This document shows, in pieces, positions 16,527 through 24,827 of a stretch of DNA of 29,406 nucleotides. A model generated the notes under the pieces. The model searched no databases and was not told where the DNA came from. It saw nothing but the letters and a program-made list of their open reading frames with translations. Position 1 is the first letter of the stretch; each line of letters opens with the position of its first letter. Position numbers and translations under genes: made by a program. Origin of the DNA: DATKZB01 sp035528235 (GTDB taxonomy: Bacteria; Planctomycetota; Phycisphaerae; FEN-1346); assembly GCA_035528235.1 (NCBI GenBank), contig DATKZB010000180.1, forward strand, positions 1-29,406, written 5' to 3'.

Positions 16527-18470
16527 ATGACGTTCGCCAACCGAGCCATCCTGGTGGGCCTCGTGGCGCTGGCGATTCCGCTGGCGATCCACCTGCTGGG
16601 CCGCCGCCGCGCGCCCAAGGTCGTCCTGCCGACGGCCCGCTTCGCCGAGGGGGCCCACGCCTCGTCGCGCGGGTGGCTGTGGCTGAAGCGCGCGGGCCTG
16701 CTCGCCCTGCGGATGGCCCTGGTGGCCCTGGTGGTCCTGGCACTGGCCGGGCCGCGCTTCGGCGAGGCCGACACGGCCGCCGCGCGGTGGGTCCTCGTGT
16801 TCGACACCTCGCCCAGCATGGCCGCCACCGGGGCTGGCGGCACGACGGCGTTCGCCCGGGCCCACGCGGCGCTCGCCGAGGTCGTCGCGGCCCTGCCTCC
16901 GGGCGTGCCCGTCGCGCTCGTCCTCTCGGGCGACCGCCAGGCCGCCGGCACGGCCGCCGACGCGCAGCGCGCCCTGGCGGGCCTCACCCAGATGGCCCTG
17001 GAAGAAGAGCCTCTCGGCCACATGGTCGCCCGGGCGACCGCGCCCGCGGCCGGCCGGCCCCCGCCGTCGGACATCCACGTCGTCCTGGCCACCGACGCCA
17101 CGCCCTGGGCCTTGCGCGACCTGGGGCCCGGCGCGTTCGGCGGCCTGGAGGCCGACGTGACCGTCCTGGCGGTCGGCGGCGCGGGAGAGAACATCTGGCT
17201 CGGCTTGCCGCAGGTGGACGTCGCCGATGCGGACCAGGGACGGTCGCTGGGCGTCTCGGTCGAGGTGCGCGGCAACGCGGGGCAACCGGTCGGCGTGTTT
17301 CTGGAACTCGCCGGGCGGCCGACGAAGCACACCCAGATGGTGCCGGCCGGCGGCGGGACTGCCCGGTTCGCCGTGCCCGTCGAGGGCGACGGGCCCTGGC
17401 AGGGGCAGGTGTCGGTGATGGCCGCCGACGCCCTCGAGGCCGACAACGTCCGGTACTTCACGGCGGCGGCGCGGCAGCCCATCCGCGTGCTGGTGGTCGA
17501 TGCGGCCGACGAGCCGGGCGTCCGCCTGCGGTCGGCCGACCTGGTGGCGGCGGCGTTTGCCGGCGACGCCGACGTGCCCAAGCAGGTGACGCGTCTGTCG
17601 GCCGCCGAGGCCGACCCCGGCGCACTGGCCGCGGCTGACGTCGTGTTCTGGGTGGGGGCGCATCGCCCCGGCCAATGGGCGGCCGCGCAGCAGTTCGTCC
17701 GGAACCGAGGTGCTTTCGTCTGGGTGCCGGCGGATGCCGGGGCACCCGCAGACAAGGGTCTGGCGGCGTGGCTCCAGGTGCCCGTCGACGCCGGGGCCGC
17801 CGAGTCGCCGGAGGGCGTCACGATGGACCCGGCGGGGTACGCGTCGGACCTGTTGGCGGCCTTCGAGGGCGGCACGAGCGGCGACCTGGGGGCGGCGATC
17901 TTGCGGCAACGACTGCCACTCGGGGCGACGCAGGGCACGGCCGTCCGTTTCCACGACGGGTGGCCGGCCATTCAGAGTCGGCGCGAGGGAAAGGGGCGGG
18001 TGGTCGTCCTGGCTTTCGGTCCGTCGCCCTCTTGGGGCGACCTGGCGAGCCGGGCCGAGTGGGTGGTCCTCGTGCACTCGCTGGCCGAGGTCCTGGCACC
18101 GCGCGGGCCGCAGGTCGCCAACCTCACGACCGGGCAGGCTGCCACGCGGGCCGTTTCCGGCCGCGCCCCGGGTAATTACACCGGGAAAACGCCCGGCAGC
18201 GAAGAAATCCATTACTCGGTCAACGCAGAGGCCCAGGAGACGGCCGACCTCGTGCCGCAGGTGGACCGCCTGAAGACCGCCTTTGCCGACGACCGCCTGC
18301 GGGTCGTAACCGGCGATTTCGACCCGGAAACGGTGGTTTCGGCTTGGCGGAGGGGCTGGGGCGTTGACCTGGTTCCCCTTCTGGTGGTGGCGTTGGCGGC
18401 GGTTCTGGCGGGGGAGAGCGTGGCAGCGGCGGCCCTGTCGGGTCGCGGCAGGCGTCGGTTTCAGTCCTGA
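16527..18470 (+). CDS. BatA-type membrane protein with vWA domain
   Basis: A 647-residue protein. The N-terminus is the BatA family hairpin: a first membrane segment AILVGLVALAIPLAIHLL, the positively charged GRRRAPKVVLPTARF loop, and a second segment LLALRMALVALVVLALAG. A vWA-like domain follows, with DTSPSM at the metal site, then a long soluble part (residues about 215-600) and a last membrane segment VDLVPLLVVALAAVLAG. The soluble part contains IRVLVVDAADEPG and AADVVFWVGAH, like the amidotransferase-type module of planctomycete BatA relatives. It would sit in the inner membrane and work with MoxR and DUF58. Start ATG 16527 gives the family N-terminus. Confidence 0.9.
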   Translation: MTFANRAILVGLVALAIPLAIHLLGRRRAPKVVLPTARFAEGAHASSRGWLWLKRAGLLALRMALVALVVLALAGPRFGEADTAAARWVLVFDTSPSMAATGAGGTTAFARAHAALAEVVAALPPGVPVALVLSGDRQAAGTAADAQRALAGLTQMALEEEPLGHMVARATAPAAGRPPPSDIHVVLATDATPWALRDLGPGAFGGLEADVTVLAVGGAGENIWLGLPQVDVADADQGRSLGVSVEVRGNAGQPVGVFLELAGRPTKHTQMVPAGGGTARFAVPVEGDGPWQGQVSVMAADALEADNVRYFTAAARQPIRVLVVDAADEPGVRLRSADLVAAAFAGDADVPKQVTRLSAAEADPGALAAADVVFWVGAHRPGQWAAAQQFVRNRGAFVWVPADAGAPADKGLAAWLQVPVDAGAAESPEGVTMDPAGYASDLLAAFEGGTSGDLGAAILRQRLPLGATQGTAVRFHDGWPAIQSRREGKGRVVVLAFGPSPSWGDLASRAEWVVLVHSLAEVLAPRGPQVANLTTGQAATRAVSGRAPGNYTGKTPGSEEIHYSVNAEAQETADLVPQVDRLKTAFADDRLRVVTGDFDPETVVSAWRRGWGVDLVPLLVVALAAVLAGESVAAAALSGRGRRRFQS

Positions 18471-18475
18471 TTAGC

Positions 18476-18504
18476 GGGCCGTTTCGGCCCAAGACGGCCC
18501 TTTT
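18476..18504 (+). terminator. Rho-independent terminator of the MoxR/DUF58/BatA operon
   Basis: Stem GGGCCGT at 18476-18482 pairs with ACGGCCC at 18494-18500, followed at once by TTTT. It starts five bases after the BatA stop codon and ends just before the promoter of the next gene, so it separates two transcription units. Confidence 0.75.
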
Positions 18505-18508
18505 CCCT

Positions 18509-18538
18509 TTGACAGACCCTGCCAGGAGGCGGTACAGT
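18509..18538 (+). promoter_or_regulatory. Promoter of the histone H1-like gene
   Basis: TTGACA at 18509-18514 is exact consensus. TACAGT at 18533-18538 matches four of six -10 bases. The spacer is 18 bases. The start codon follows at 18605, leaving a leader of about 60 bases. Confidence 0.7.
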
Positions 18539-18604
18539 ATCCGCGACGGGGGCACTCCGGATCCCCGGTCGACACGGCGGGCCCTTTTTCAAAGGAGTAG
18601 CCAC

Positions 18605-18817
18605 ATGCTGGAGTACGACAGACTGAGAGAGATCGTGGCTTCCGCGGAAGAGGACATCATCAAGGCGGATAAGGGAAACAAGGCCGCCGGCACCCGCGTA
18701 CGCAAGACGATGCAGGACATCAAGGCGGCCGCCCAGGTCGTTCGCGTGAAGGTCCTGGAGTTGAAATCCAGTCCGACAGACCCGTCGGCGCCGCCCTGTC
18801 AGCCGCCCTGCCAGTAG
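18605..18817 (+). CDS. Histone H1-like (Hc1) DNA-binding protein
   Basis: A 70-residue protein with strong resemblance to the bacterial Hc1/histone H1-like family: the block GNKAAGTRVRKTMQDIKAAA followed by a charged helix is the family core, and the first 25 residues form the usual acidic helix. ATG 18605 has AAAGGAG nine bases upstream; an earlier in-frame ATG at 18509 overlaps the promoter and was rejected. It is expected to be a nucleoid-associated protein. The C-terminus is odd: instead of a lysine-rich tail it ends in SAPPCQPPCQ, a short Pro-Cys-Gln repeat with two cysteines. It has its own promoter and follows a terminator, so it is monocistronic or leads into the FabZ-like gene. Confidence 0.88.
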   Translation: MLEYDRLREIVASAEEDIIKADKGNKAAGTRVRKTMQDIKAAAQVVRVKVLELKSSPTDPSAPPCQPPCQ

Positions 18818-19014
18818 GGGGCAACGCCGAAGCGCCGGCGCGCCAGGCGGCTGAACCTGGCCGAGCTTCGCCCGCCACGCGGGCGTGGCAAGGAAAGTCC
18901 CGACATCGGGCCCGCCCGTGCCCGGTCGAGTTGGCCTGAGGACGGCCACCCCGGACCGGCGAGCGGGCCTGCGGTTTCCGAAGGTGGCAGAGAACGCCGC
19001 GACGGAGAAGACGC
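18818..19014. other. 197-base gap without a gene
   Basis: The gap holds GC-rich inverted segments (for example CGCCCGCCACGCGGGCGTGG around 18870) and no open frame with a start and ribosome binding site. A stretch AGGAAAGTCCCG near 18892 resembles a conserved RNase P RNA block, but other blocks are missing. No promoter was recognised. Confidence 0.4.
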
Positions 19015-19488
19015 ATGGCGCCGCCGCTGCTGGTGGACCTGACGACCATCGACCTCGACCGGGTCGTGATGCCGATCGAGGAGATCCGCCGGTTCAACCC
19101 GCACCGGTACGAGATGGAGCAGTTGACGGCCATCGCGCACCTGGACCGCGAGGCGGGGCAGATTGTGGCCGTCCGGGACGTGCGGGACGACGAGTTCTGG
19201 GTCCGCGGGCACATTCCGGGGCGACCGCTGCTGCCGGGTGTCCTGATGATCGAGGCGGCGGCCCAGATGTGTAGTGTGTACTACAAGTGCGTCAGCGAGG
19301 ACCCGCGGTTTCTGGGGTTCGGGGGGGTGGACGGCGTGAAGTTCCGCGGCCAGGTGGTGCCGGGCGACCGGCTGGTGTTGCTGGGCCAGGCCCTGGAACT
19401 TCGCGACCGCCGGGCCGTGTTCAACACGCAAGGCGTGGTCGGCAACCGCCTGGTCTTCGAGGCCAGGATTACGGGCATGCCGATCTGA
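19015..19488 (+). CDS. FabZ/FabA-like hot-dog dehydratase
   Basis: A 157-residue single hot-dog domain. The active-site stretch GHIPGRPLLPGVLMIEAAAQ contains His66 and Glu80 at the positions used by (3R)-hydroxyacyl-ACP dehydratases. Upstream NPHRYEMEQ corresponds to the family PHRYPFLLVD block, but is divergent, so it may act on a different acyl carrier substrate than housekeeping FabZ. ATG 19015 has GGAG about eight bases upstream. It is cytoplasmic and would take part in fatty acid or polyketide-like chain synthesis. No other fatty acid gene lies next to it. Confidence 0.82.
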   Translation: MAPPLLVDLTTIDLDRVVMPIEEIRRFNPHRYEMEQLTAIAHLDREAGQIVAVRDVRDDEFWVRGHIPGRPLLPGVLMIEAAAQMCSVYYKCVSEDPRFLGFGGVDGVKFRGQVVPGDRLVLLGQALELRDRRAVFNTQGVVGNRLVFEARITGMPI

Positions 19489-19555
19489 ACCAGGATGACA
19501 ACGAAACGGGCTATAGAGGCCGCGGCGCCGGACGCGCCGTCGAAGGGGAAGAACG

Positions 19556-19699
19556 ATGGGCATGCCGGGGCGAAAACTGTCGGGCCGCAAACACCGCCAG
19601 CGACACGGATTCCGGACCCGCATGAAGACGCGCGGCGGCCGCGACATCCTGAAGCGCCGCCGCAGGATCGGCCGACGCCTGCCGAGCGCCAGACACTGA
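19556..19699 (+). CDS. Ribosomal protein bL34
   Basis: A 47-residue, highly basic protein missed by usual length cut-offs. Its core HGFRTRMKTRGGRDILKRRR followed by GRRLPSAR matches bL34, where HGFRxRMxTxxGRxVLxxRRxKGRxxL is diagnostic. AAGGGGAA lies seven bases before ATG 19556; ATG 19562 is an alternative start. It is part of the large ribosomal subunit. The gene is 67 bases after the FabZ-like gene. The usual partner rnpA (RNase P protein) does not follow; instead there is non-coding DNA and a repeat. The first residues (MGMPGRKLSGRK) differ from the common MKRTFQPS start, which may be a lineage trait. Confidence 0.9.
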   Translation: MGMPGRKLSGRKHRQRHGFRTRMKTRGGRDILKRRRRIGRRLPSARH

Positions 19700-19793
19700 T
19701 CCCACCCCCCAAGCGGCGACCGATTGCGACACCTCGGGCCGACACCGCGGTACGTGTTCAGCGTGTGCCACGGCCGGCCTTGCCCGGCCGCGG

Positions 19794-19826
19794 GCCGCTC
19801 GCTGGCGCTCGCGGCTAGCGCTGCGC
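19794..19826 (+). repeat. Single copy of the CGCTCGCTGGCGCTCGCGGC repeat
   Basis: It matches the core of both repeats at 9491-9600, ending in GCTAGC, with a divergent tail. Finding it in two distant gaps in the same orientation shows that it is a dispersed family, not a local duplication. Confidence 0.8.
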
Positions 19827-19933
19827 CGGGGCACGTGGCCAACCGAGAAAAATTACGGGGTTTCGGTCAATACGGGCGAAGCGCGGCCGTCTAAGCCCGT
19901 GGGCGTGGAACGCGGTGGCCCGACAGGTTTTTG

Positions 19934-19963
19934 GTGACACAAACGTCGGTTACAGCGTATAAC
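19934..19963 (+). promoter_or_regulatory. Promoter of the toroid-DUF4159 array
   Basis: GTGACA at 19934-19939 and TATAAC at 19958-19963 each match five of six consensus bases and are 18 bases apart. The first gene of the array starts at 20015, about 45 bases after the expected transcription start. Confidence 0.65.
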
Positions 19964-20014
19964 GTAGCGACGCGGCATGGGCGGGGCCAGGGCGAGTACC
20001 TGAAAGGATATCCG

Positions 20015-22303
20015 ATGCGGAAGGCGGTCTCGACAGGCTTGGTCGTGGGTCTTCTGGTGGGGCTGGCGGGACAGGCAGCCTTCGGGCTGACGGACGAGGA
20101 GGTGGTCAAGGCCATCGAGAAGGCCCAGCAGTGGCTCATCAGCCAGCAGGGCCCCAACGGGGAGTGGCCCGAGCAGAAACATCATGCGGCGGCCGTCGCG
20201 TGCGGGCACACGGAGATGGCCCTCTTCACCCTGGTGTACACGGGGGTGCACCCGAATCGCCCGGCCGTGTCGAAGGGCCTCGATGCCCTGCTGACGCGGA
20301 CCACCAACTACACGTACGCCGTCTCGATGCGGACGATGGCGTACGCGCACCTTCAGAACAAACTGGCCGGCAAGAAGCGCGACATGGTGCGCAAGGCCCT
20401 CCAGCTGGACGCCATGTGGCTCGTCGGCGCCCAGGGCCAGCACGGCGGGTGGGACTACGGCAACGCCAGCGGGCGGTACGACTTCTCGAACACGCAGATG
20501 GCGATCCTGGCGCTGCGCGAGGCGGCGCTGGCGGGTATCGAGATACCCCGCTACGTCTGGGAGAAGGCCCAGAAACTCTACTTCGACCGCCAGCAGAAAG
20601 ACGGGGGGTGGAACTACGGCGACCCCGGCAACGATGGCATCGGCGGCAACGTGCCCGGTTACGGCACGATGACGGGCGCGGGCCTGGCCAGCATCTTCAT
20701 CACGATGGACAACCTGGACCTGGCGAGCGGGTGCCCCTGCCGCGGCGGCAAGTCCGGCCGCGCGGGCGGCGACTTCGACCGCCGCGTCGATTCGTCCCTG
20801 CTCTGGCTCGAGAAGAACTTCAAGCCCGATGGCAACCCGAAGTTTCCCCAGGGGGAGGGCTCGCACAAACTCTACTGGCTCTACAGCGTCGAGCGGGTCG
20901 GCATCGCCGCCGGGTACAAGTACTTCGGCACCCACAACTGGTTCAAGGAAGGGGCCGAGCACCTCGTCAAGACCCAGGGCGGCGGCGGCGAGTGGGGCGG
21001 CATACCCGACACGTGTTTCGCCACGCTCTTCCTCTACAAGGGCCGCGCGCCCATCCTCTTCAACAAACTCGAATACGAGGGCGAGTGGAACAACCACCGC
21101 CGCGACGCCGCCAACCTGACCACCTACATCGAGAAGGTCAAGGAACAGATGTTCCACTGGCAGATCGTCAGCCTGCGGGCCCCGGTCAACGAACTCCACG
21201 ACGCCCCGGTCCTCTACATCACGGCCGAGGTGCCGCCCGTCTTCTCCGACGAACACAAGAAGAAACTCCGCGAGTTCACGGACACCGGCGGCACGATCCT
21301 GCTGGAGGCGTCGTGCGGCAACCCGGCGGTCCGCAAGTGGGCCCAGGGCTTCGTCAAGGAACTCTGGCCCGAGTGGCAGATGAAACCCCTGGGGCCCGAC
21401 CACGAGTCGTTCCGGTACCCGAACCCCCTCAAGCAGCGGCCGGAGATCTTCGGCATCCACGACGGCATGCGGACCTTCCTGTTCTATGCCATGGACGACA
21501 TCTCCTGCCCGTGGCAGACCAAGGCCTACGCCGGCCGCGACTACCTCTTCAAGTGGGGCATCAACCTGTTCACCTACGCGACCGACCAGAGCCCCCTGAG
21601 AGCCAAACTCCAGGAACGCCTCCCGAAGGAGGAGGAGCGCTACACCACCCCGGTCAAGGCCGGCAGCCGGACGAACCTGCGGCTGGCCCGCGTCAAGTAC
21701 GACGGCCCCGGCTGGCTGACCGGGCGCAACTACAAGGTGCTCGACCCGCTCAAGGAGGCCCTCTCCAAGAAGGCCTCCGTTAACCTGGCAGTTGACGAAC
21801 AGGGCCTCGACCCGTCGGCCCTGGGCGACTGCGAGGTGGCCTACCTCATCGGCCCCGGCGAGATCGGCCTGGCTGCGCCCCAGAAGCAGGCCCTGAAGGA
21901 CTACGTCGCCAAGGGCGGGTTCGTGTGGGCCGAGGCGGCCGGCGGGTCCACCGAGTTCAATGGGGCCTTCCGCAAACTGGCGGCCGACCTGGGCTGGCAA
22001 CTGAAGGTCATCCCCCAGACCGACCCGATGATGACCGGCCGCCTGCCCAGCGGGGCCGGCTATGGCCTGATCTCGGGCGTCAAGTTCAGCCGGGCCCTGC
22101 GGGTCCTGCGACTCGGACGGCCGCACGCCGAACTCACCGGCATCTGGGCCGGCGACAAACTCGTCGGCGTCTACAGCCCGTTCGACATCCTGTTCGCCAT
22201 GACCGGCTACAACGCCTACGACCGCCGCGGATACCAGACCCAGGACGCCATGGCGGTTGCCATGAACATCATCCTGTACTTGACCGACCGGCCCGCGAGT
22301 TGA
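20015..22303 (+). CDS. Secreted alpha/alpha-toroid plus tandem DUF4159-like modules, paralog 1
   Basis: A 762-residue protein. ATG 20015 has AAAGGA upstream and begins a clear signal peptide (residues 1-24, ending AFG). Residues 25-380 form the alpha/alpha toroid with repeats such as QQGPNGEWPEQ, GGWDYGN and KDGGWNYGD. The second half has two Rossmann-like modules: the first with APVLYITAEVPPVFSDEHK and GGTILLEASCGNPAV, the second with VAYLIGPGEIGL and GGFVWAEAAGG. The end, MAVAMNIILYLTD, is typical of DUF4159. It is the closest relative of paralog 2, with stretches identical at the DNA level (VERVGIAAGYKYFGTH and YKGRAPILFNKL). It is predicted to be periplasmic. The function is unknown. Confidence 0.88.
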   Translation: MRKAVSTGLVVGLLVGLAGQAAFGLTDEEVVKAIEKAQQWLISQQGPNGEWPEQKHHAAAVACGHTEMALFTLVYTGVHPNRPAVSKGLDALLTRTTNYTYAVSMRTMAYAHLQNKLAGKKRDMVRKALQLDAMWLVGAQGQHGGWDYGNASGRYDFSNTQMAILALREAALAGIEIPRYVWEKAQKLYFDRQQKDGGWNYGDPGNDGIGGNVPGYGTMTGAGLASIFITMDNLDLASGCPCRGGKSGRAGGDFDRRVDSSLLWLEKNFKPDGNPKFPQGEGSHKLYWLYSVERVGIAAGYKYFGTHNWFKEGAEHLVKTQGGGGEWGGIPDTCFATLFLYKGRAPILFNKLEYEGEWNNHRRDAANLTTYIEKVKEQMFHWQIVSLRAPVNELHDAPVLYITAEVPPVFSDEHKKKLREFTDTGGTILLEASCGNPAVRKWAQGFVKELWPEWQMKPLGPDHESFRYPNPLKQRPEIFGIHDGMRTFLFYAMDDISCPWQTKAYAGRDYLFKWGINLFTYATDQSPLRAKLQERLPKEEERYTTPVKAGSRTNLRLARVKYDGPGWLTGRNYKVLDPLKEALSKKASVNLAVDEQGLDPSALGDCEVAYLIGPGEIGLAAPQKQALKDYVAKGGFVWAEAAGGSTEFNGAFRKLAADLGWQLKVIPQTDPMMTGRLPSGAGYGLISGVKFSRALRVLRLGRPHAELTGIWAGDKLVGVYSPFDILFAMTGYNAYDRRGYQTQDAMAVAMNIILYLTDRPAS

Positions 22304-22434
22304 TAATAGATGGTCGGCGGTGCGTGCGGACCGACTGAACCCGGAGCCGACCACGAGAGGGAGAACGGGCCACGCCTCGCCGTCGAACCGGGTTCGCCAT
22401 CGGTCGCCCACCCCGAGCGCGAAAGGGGTTCCAG

Positions 22435-24783
22435 ATGACGCGCAGGTCCAAGGGCGCTTTCGCCGCGGTCATGGCCGCCTGTCTGCTGGCGGCCGCCGCC
22501 CTGCGGGCCGAGGAGCCTAAGCCGGCCCCGGCCCCGAAACCCATCACCGACGTCGAGGTGAGCCGGGCCATCGAGCTCGGCCGCCAGTACCTCGTCCGCC
22601 AGGCCAAGCCCGACGGCTCGTTCGCCACCGGCAACATGGCCGGCGGCCTCAGCGCCCTGACCTTCATGACCCTGGCCTACATGGGCGAGCACCCCAACCG
22701 CGAGCACATGGACAAGGGCCTGACGTACCTGATGGACCTGGGGGCCGACGTCAGTTTCCACGATCGCCAGGGGTACGCCGTGCCCATCCGCGTCATGGGC
22801 CTCTCGTACGTCTACAAGAAACTGCTGGGCGGCGGCCGCCGCTTCGTCCAGATGAAGGCCAAGGAAGACATCATGCGCATGCAGATGGGCCAGGCCACGG
22901 GCGGCGGGTGGCGCTACAAACTCGCGGGCGGCAACGAGTACGACTTCTCGGTCACCCAGTGGCCCATCCTGGCCATGCGCGACGCCGAGCGGGCCGGCAT
23001 CGAGTTCCCCGACCCCACGAAGCACCTCCAGAAGGCCCTCGACCTGTACCTCAGACACCAGCACGAGGAGGGTGGGTGGTACTACCAGGGCAAGGCGAAG
23101 GGCACCGGCTCGATGACGGCGGCGGGCCTGGCGTCGCTCTTCATCATCGCCGACTTCCTGGAGCCCGGCAGCGGGTGCCCGTGCTCCCGCACCGGGACCA
23201 GCCCGCGGACCGCCACCAAGACCGAGCGCGCCATGGACGCCGCCCTGGGATGGCTCAGCAAGCATTTCGACGCCAAGAAGAACCCCGAGGCCGACGGTCG
23301 GACCGGCGCCGGCAACCGGCTGTACTGGCTCTACTGCGTCGAGCGGGTCGGCATCGCCGCCGGGTACAAGTACTTCGGTACCCACGACTGGTACAAGGAA
23401 GGCGTGGCCGAGATCATCCGCCAACAGGGCAAGAACGGCAGCTGGGGCCAACTCGACAACACTTGCTTCGCCCTGCTCTTCCTGTACAAGGGCCGCGCGC
23501 CCATCCTCTTCAACAAACTCAAGTTCGGCGACGACAAGACCGTCTGGAACGCCCACCGCCGCGACATCGCCAACCTCACCCACTATATCGAGCAGACCAA
23601 GGAGCAGATGTTCCACTGGCAGATCGTGGAACTCAAGGCCCCGCTGGAGGAACTGCACGACGCCCCCATTCTCTTCATCACGCCCGAGACCGTGCCCGAG
23701 TTCCCCCCCGAGCAGATGAAGAAACTGCGCGACTTCACCGACACGGGCGGCACGATCCTCTTCGAGGCGTCGTGTGGCAACCCGCCCGTCCGCAAATGGT
23801 TCATCGACTTCGTCGCCCGCGTCTGGCCCGAGTGGAAAATCGCCAGGCTCGGCAAGGACCACGGCGTCTGGGGCGCCTTCAACAAGATGAAGGCCCGGCC
23901 CGAGATCCTCGGCGTCAGCGACGGCGTCCGCACCTCGGTCTTCTACAGCCCCGACGATATCTCCTGCGCCTGGCAGACCCGGGCCTTCACCCAGAAGATG
24001 TACCTCTTCAACTGGGGCATCAACCTGTACACCTACGCCACCGACGGGGCCCCCCTGCGGGCCAAACTCGCCGGACGCGAGCCCCCCAAGTCCGACCGCT
24101 ACGCAGGCCCCGTCAAGGCCGGACCCAGGAAGACCGTCACCATAGCCCGGGTCAAGTACGGCGGCAACTGGGAGGCCGGCGCCAACTACCGCGGTTTCGC
24201 CGGCATCGCCAAGCACGTCAAGGCCAAGGCCGATATCACGCTCGATGTCCGCGAGCCCAAGGAGGCCCCCTTCACCGACGGCGGCACCGAGATCAAGGAC
24301 CTGGCGGCCGGACAGGTCGCCTATCTGGCCGGGTCGCAGGACTTCGCCCTCACGGCCGACGAGAAGAAAGGCCTGAAGAAGTACCTGGACGACGGCGGGT
24401 TCCTTCTGATCGAGTCCGTCACCGGGGCATTGGCCTTCGACCAGGCCGTCCGCAAACTCGCCACCGAGATGGGCTGGCAACTGAAACTGCTGGCCGGCAC
24501 CCACCCGCTGCTCCACGGACGCATGGACGGCGGCGCCGAGGGCTACAACCTGACGGCCGGCGTCGAGTACCGTAAGGCCCTTCGCCAGGACGGCATGCTC
24601 GGACGCCGGCCCCCGCGGTTCGACGGCATCTACGTGGGCGACAAACTCGTCGGCCTCTACTCACCTGTCGACATGGTCTTCTCGACGACCGACTACGAGG
24701 CCCACCTGTGCCGCGGATACAAGACCGAGGACGCCATCGCCGTCGCCACCAACCTGGTCCTTTACCTCTCGACGCTCAAGTAG
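22435..24783 (+). CDS. Secreted alpha/alpha-toroid plus tandem DUF4159-like modules, paralog 2
   Basis: A 782-residue protein with ATG 22435 seven bases after AAAGGGG and a signal peptide ending LRA. The layout is the same as paralog 1: toroid (GGGWRYKL, EGGWYYQG), first module (APILFITPETVPEFPPEQ, GGTILFEASCGNPPV) and second module (VAYLAGSQDFALTADE, GGFLLIESVTGA), ending AVATNLVLYLS. The toroid carries GSGCPCSR, paralleled by ASGCPCRGG in paralog 1, a Cys-x-Cys pair that may bind metal or form a disulfide. It lies 131 bases after paralog 1 and is probably in one transcript with it. Its start is independent, with its own good ribosome binding site. Confidence 0.88.
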   Translation: MTRRSKGAFAAVMAACLLAAAALRAEEPKPAPAPKPITDVEVSRAIELGRQYLVRQAKPDGSFATGNMAGGLSALTFMTLAYMGEHPNREHMDKGLTYLMDLGADVSFHDRQGYAVPIRVMGLSYVYKKLLGGGRRFVQMKAKEDIMRMQMGQATGGGWRYKLAGGNEYDFSVTQWPILAMRDAERAGIEFPDPTKHLQKALDLYLRHQHEEGGWYYQGKAKGTGSMTAAGLASLFIIADFLEPGSGCPCSRTGTSPRTATKTERAMDAALGWLSKHFDAKKNPEADGRTGAGNRLYWLYCVERVGIAAGYKYFGTHDWYKEGVAEIIRQQGKNGSWGQLDNTCFALLFLYKGRAPILFNKLKFGDDKTVWNAHRRDIANLTHYIEQTKEQMFHWQIVELKAPLEELHDAPILFITPETVPEFPPEQMKKLRDFTDTGGTILFEASCGNPPVRKWFIDFVARVWPEWKIARLGKDHGVWGAFNKMKARPEILGVSDGVRTSVFYSPDDISCAWQTRAFTQKMYLFNWGINLYTYATDGAPLRAKLAGREPPKSDRYAGPVKAGPRKTVTIARVKYGGNWEAGANYRGFAGIAKHVKAKADITLDVREPKEAPFTDGGTEIKDLAAGQVAYLAGSQDFALTADEKKGLKKYLDDGGFLLIESVTGALAFDQAVRKLATEMGWQLKLLAGTHPLLHGRMDGGAEGYNLTAGVEYRKALRQDGMLGRRPPRFDGIYVGDKLVGLYSPVDMVFSTTDYEAHLCRGYKTEDAIAVATNLVLYLSTLK

Positions 24784-24827
24784 CAACCAAGCAGGACCCG
24801 GGAAACGACCCGGCACCCGACCCGACC

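Larger units (their letters stand above)
19700..20014. other. Non-coding region between bL34 and the toroid-DUF4159 array
   Basis: The 315 bases hold a small perfect hairpin (stem CGGCCGG/CCGGCCG, loop CCTTGC, 19771-19790), a copy of the CGCTCGCTGGCGCTCGCGGC repeat at 19794-19826 and the promoter at 19934-19963. There is no sign of rnpA or yidC, which often follow bL34 genes. Confidence 0.7.

Noticed and set aside
18840..19014. Possible RNase P RNA because of AGGAAAGTCCCG
   Set aside because: The gap is too short for RNase P RNA, and the other conserved blocks, including ACAGAACCCGGCTTA, are not present.
19853..22411. An 852-residue minus-strand frame, and a similar one at 22216-24516
   Set aside because: Both are antisense to the toroid-DUF4159 paralogs and resemble each other only because the paralogs do.
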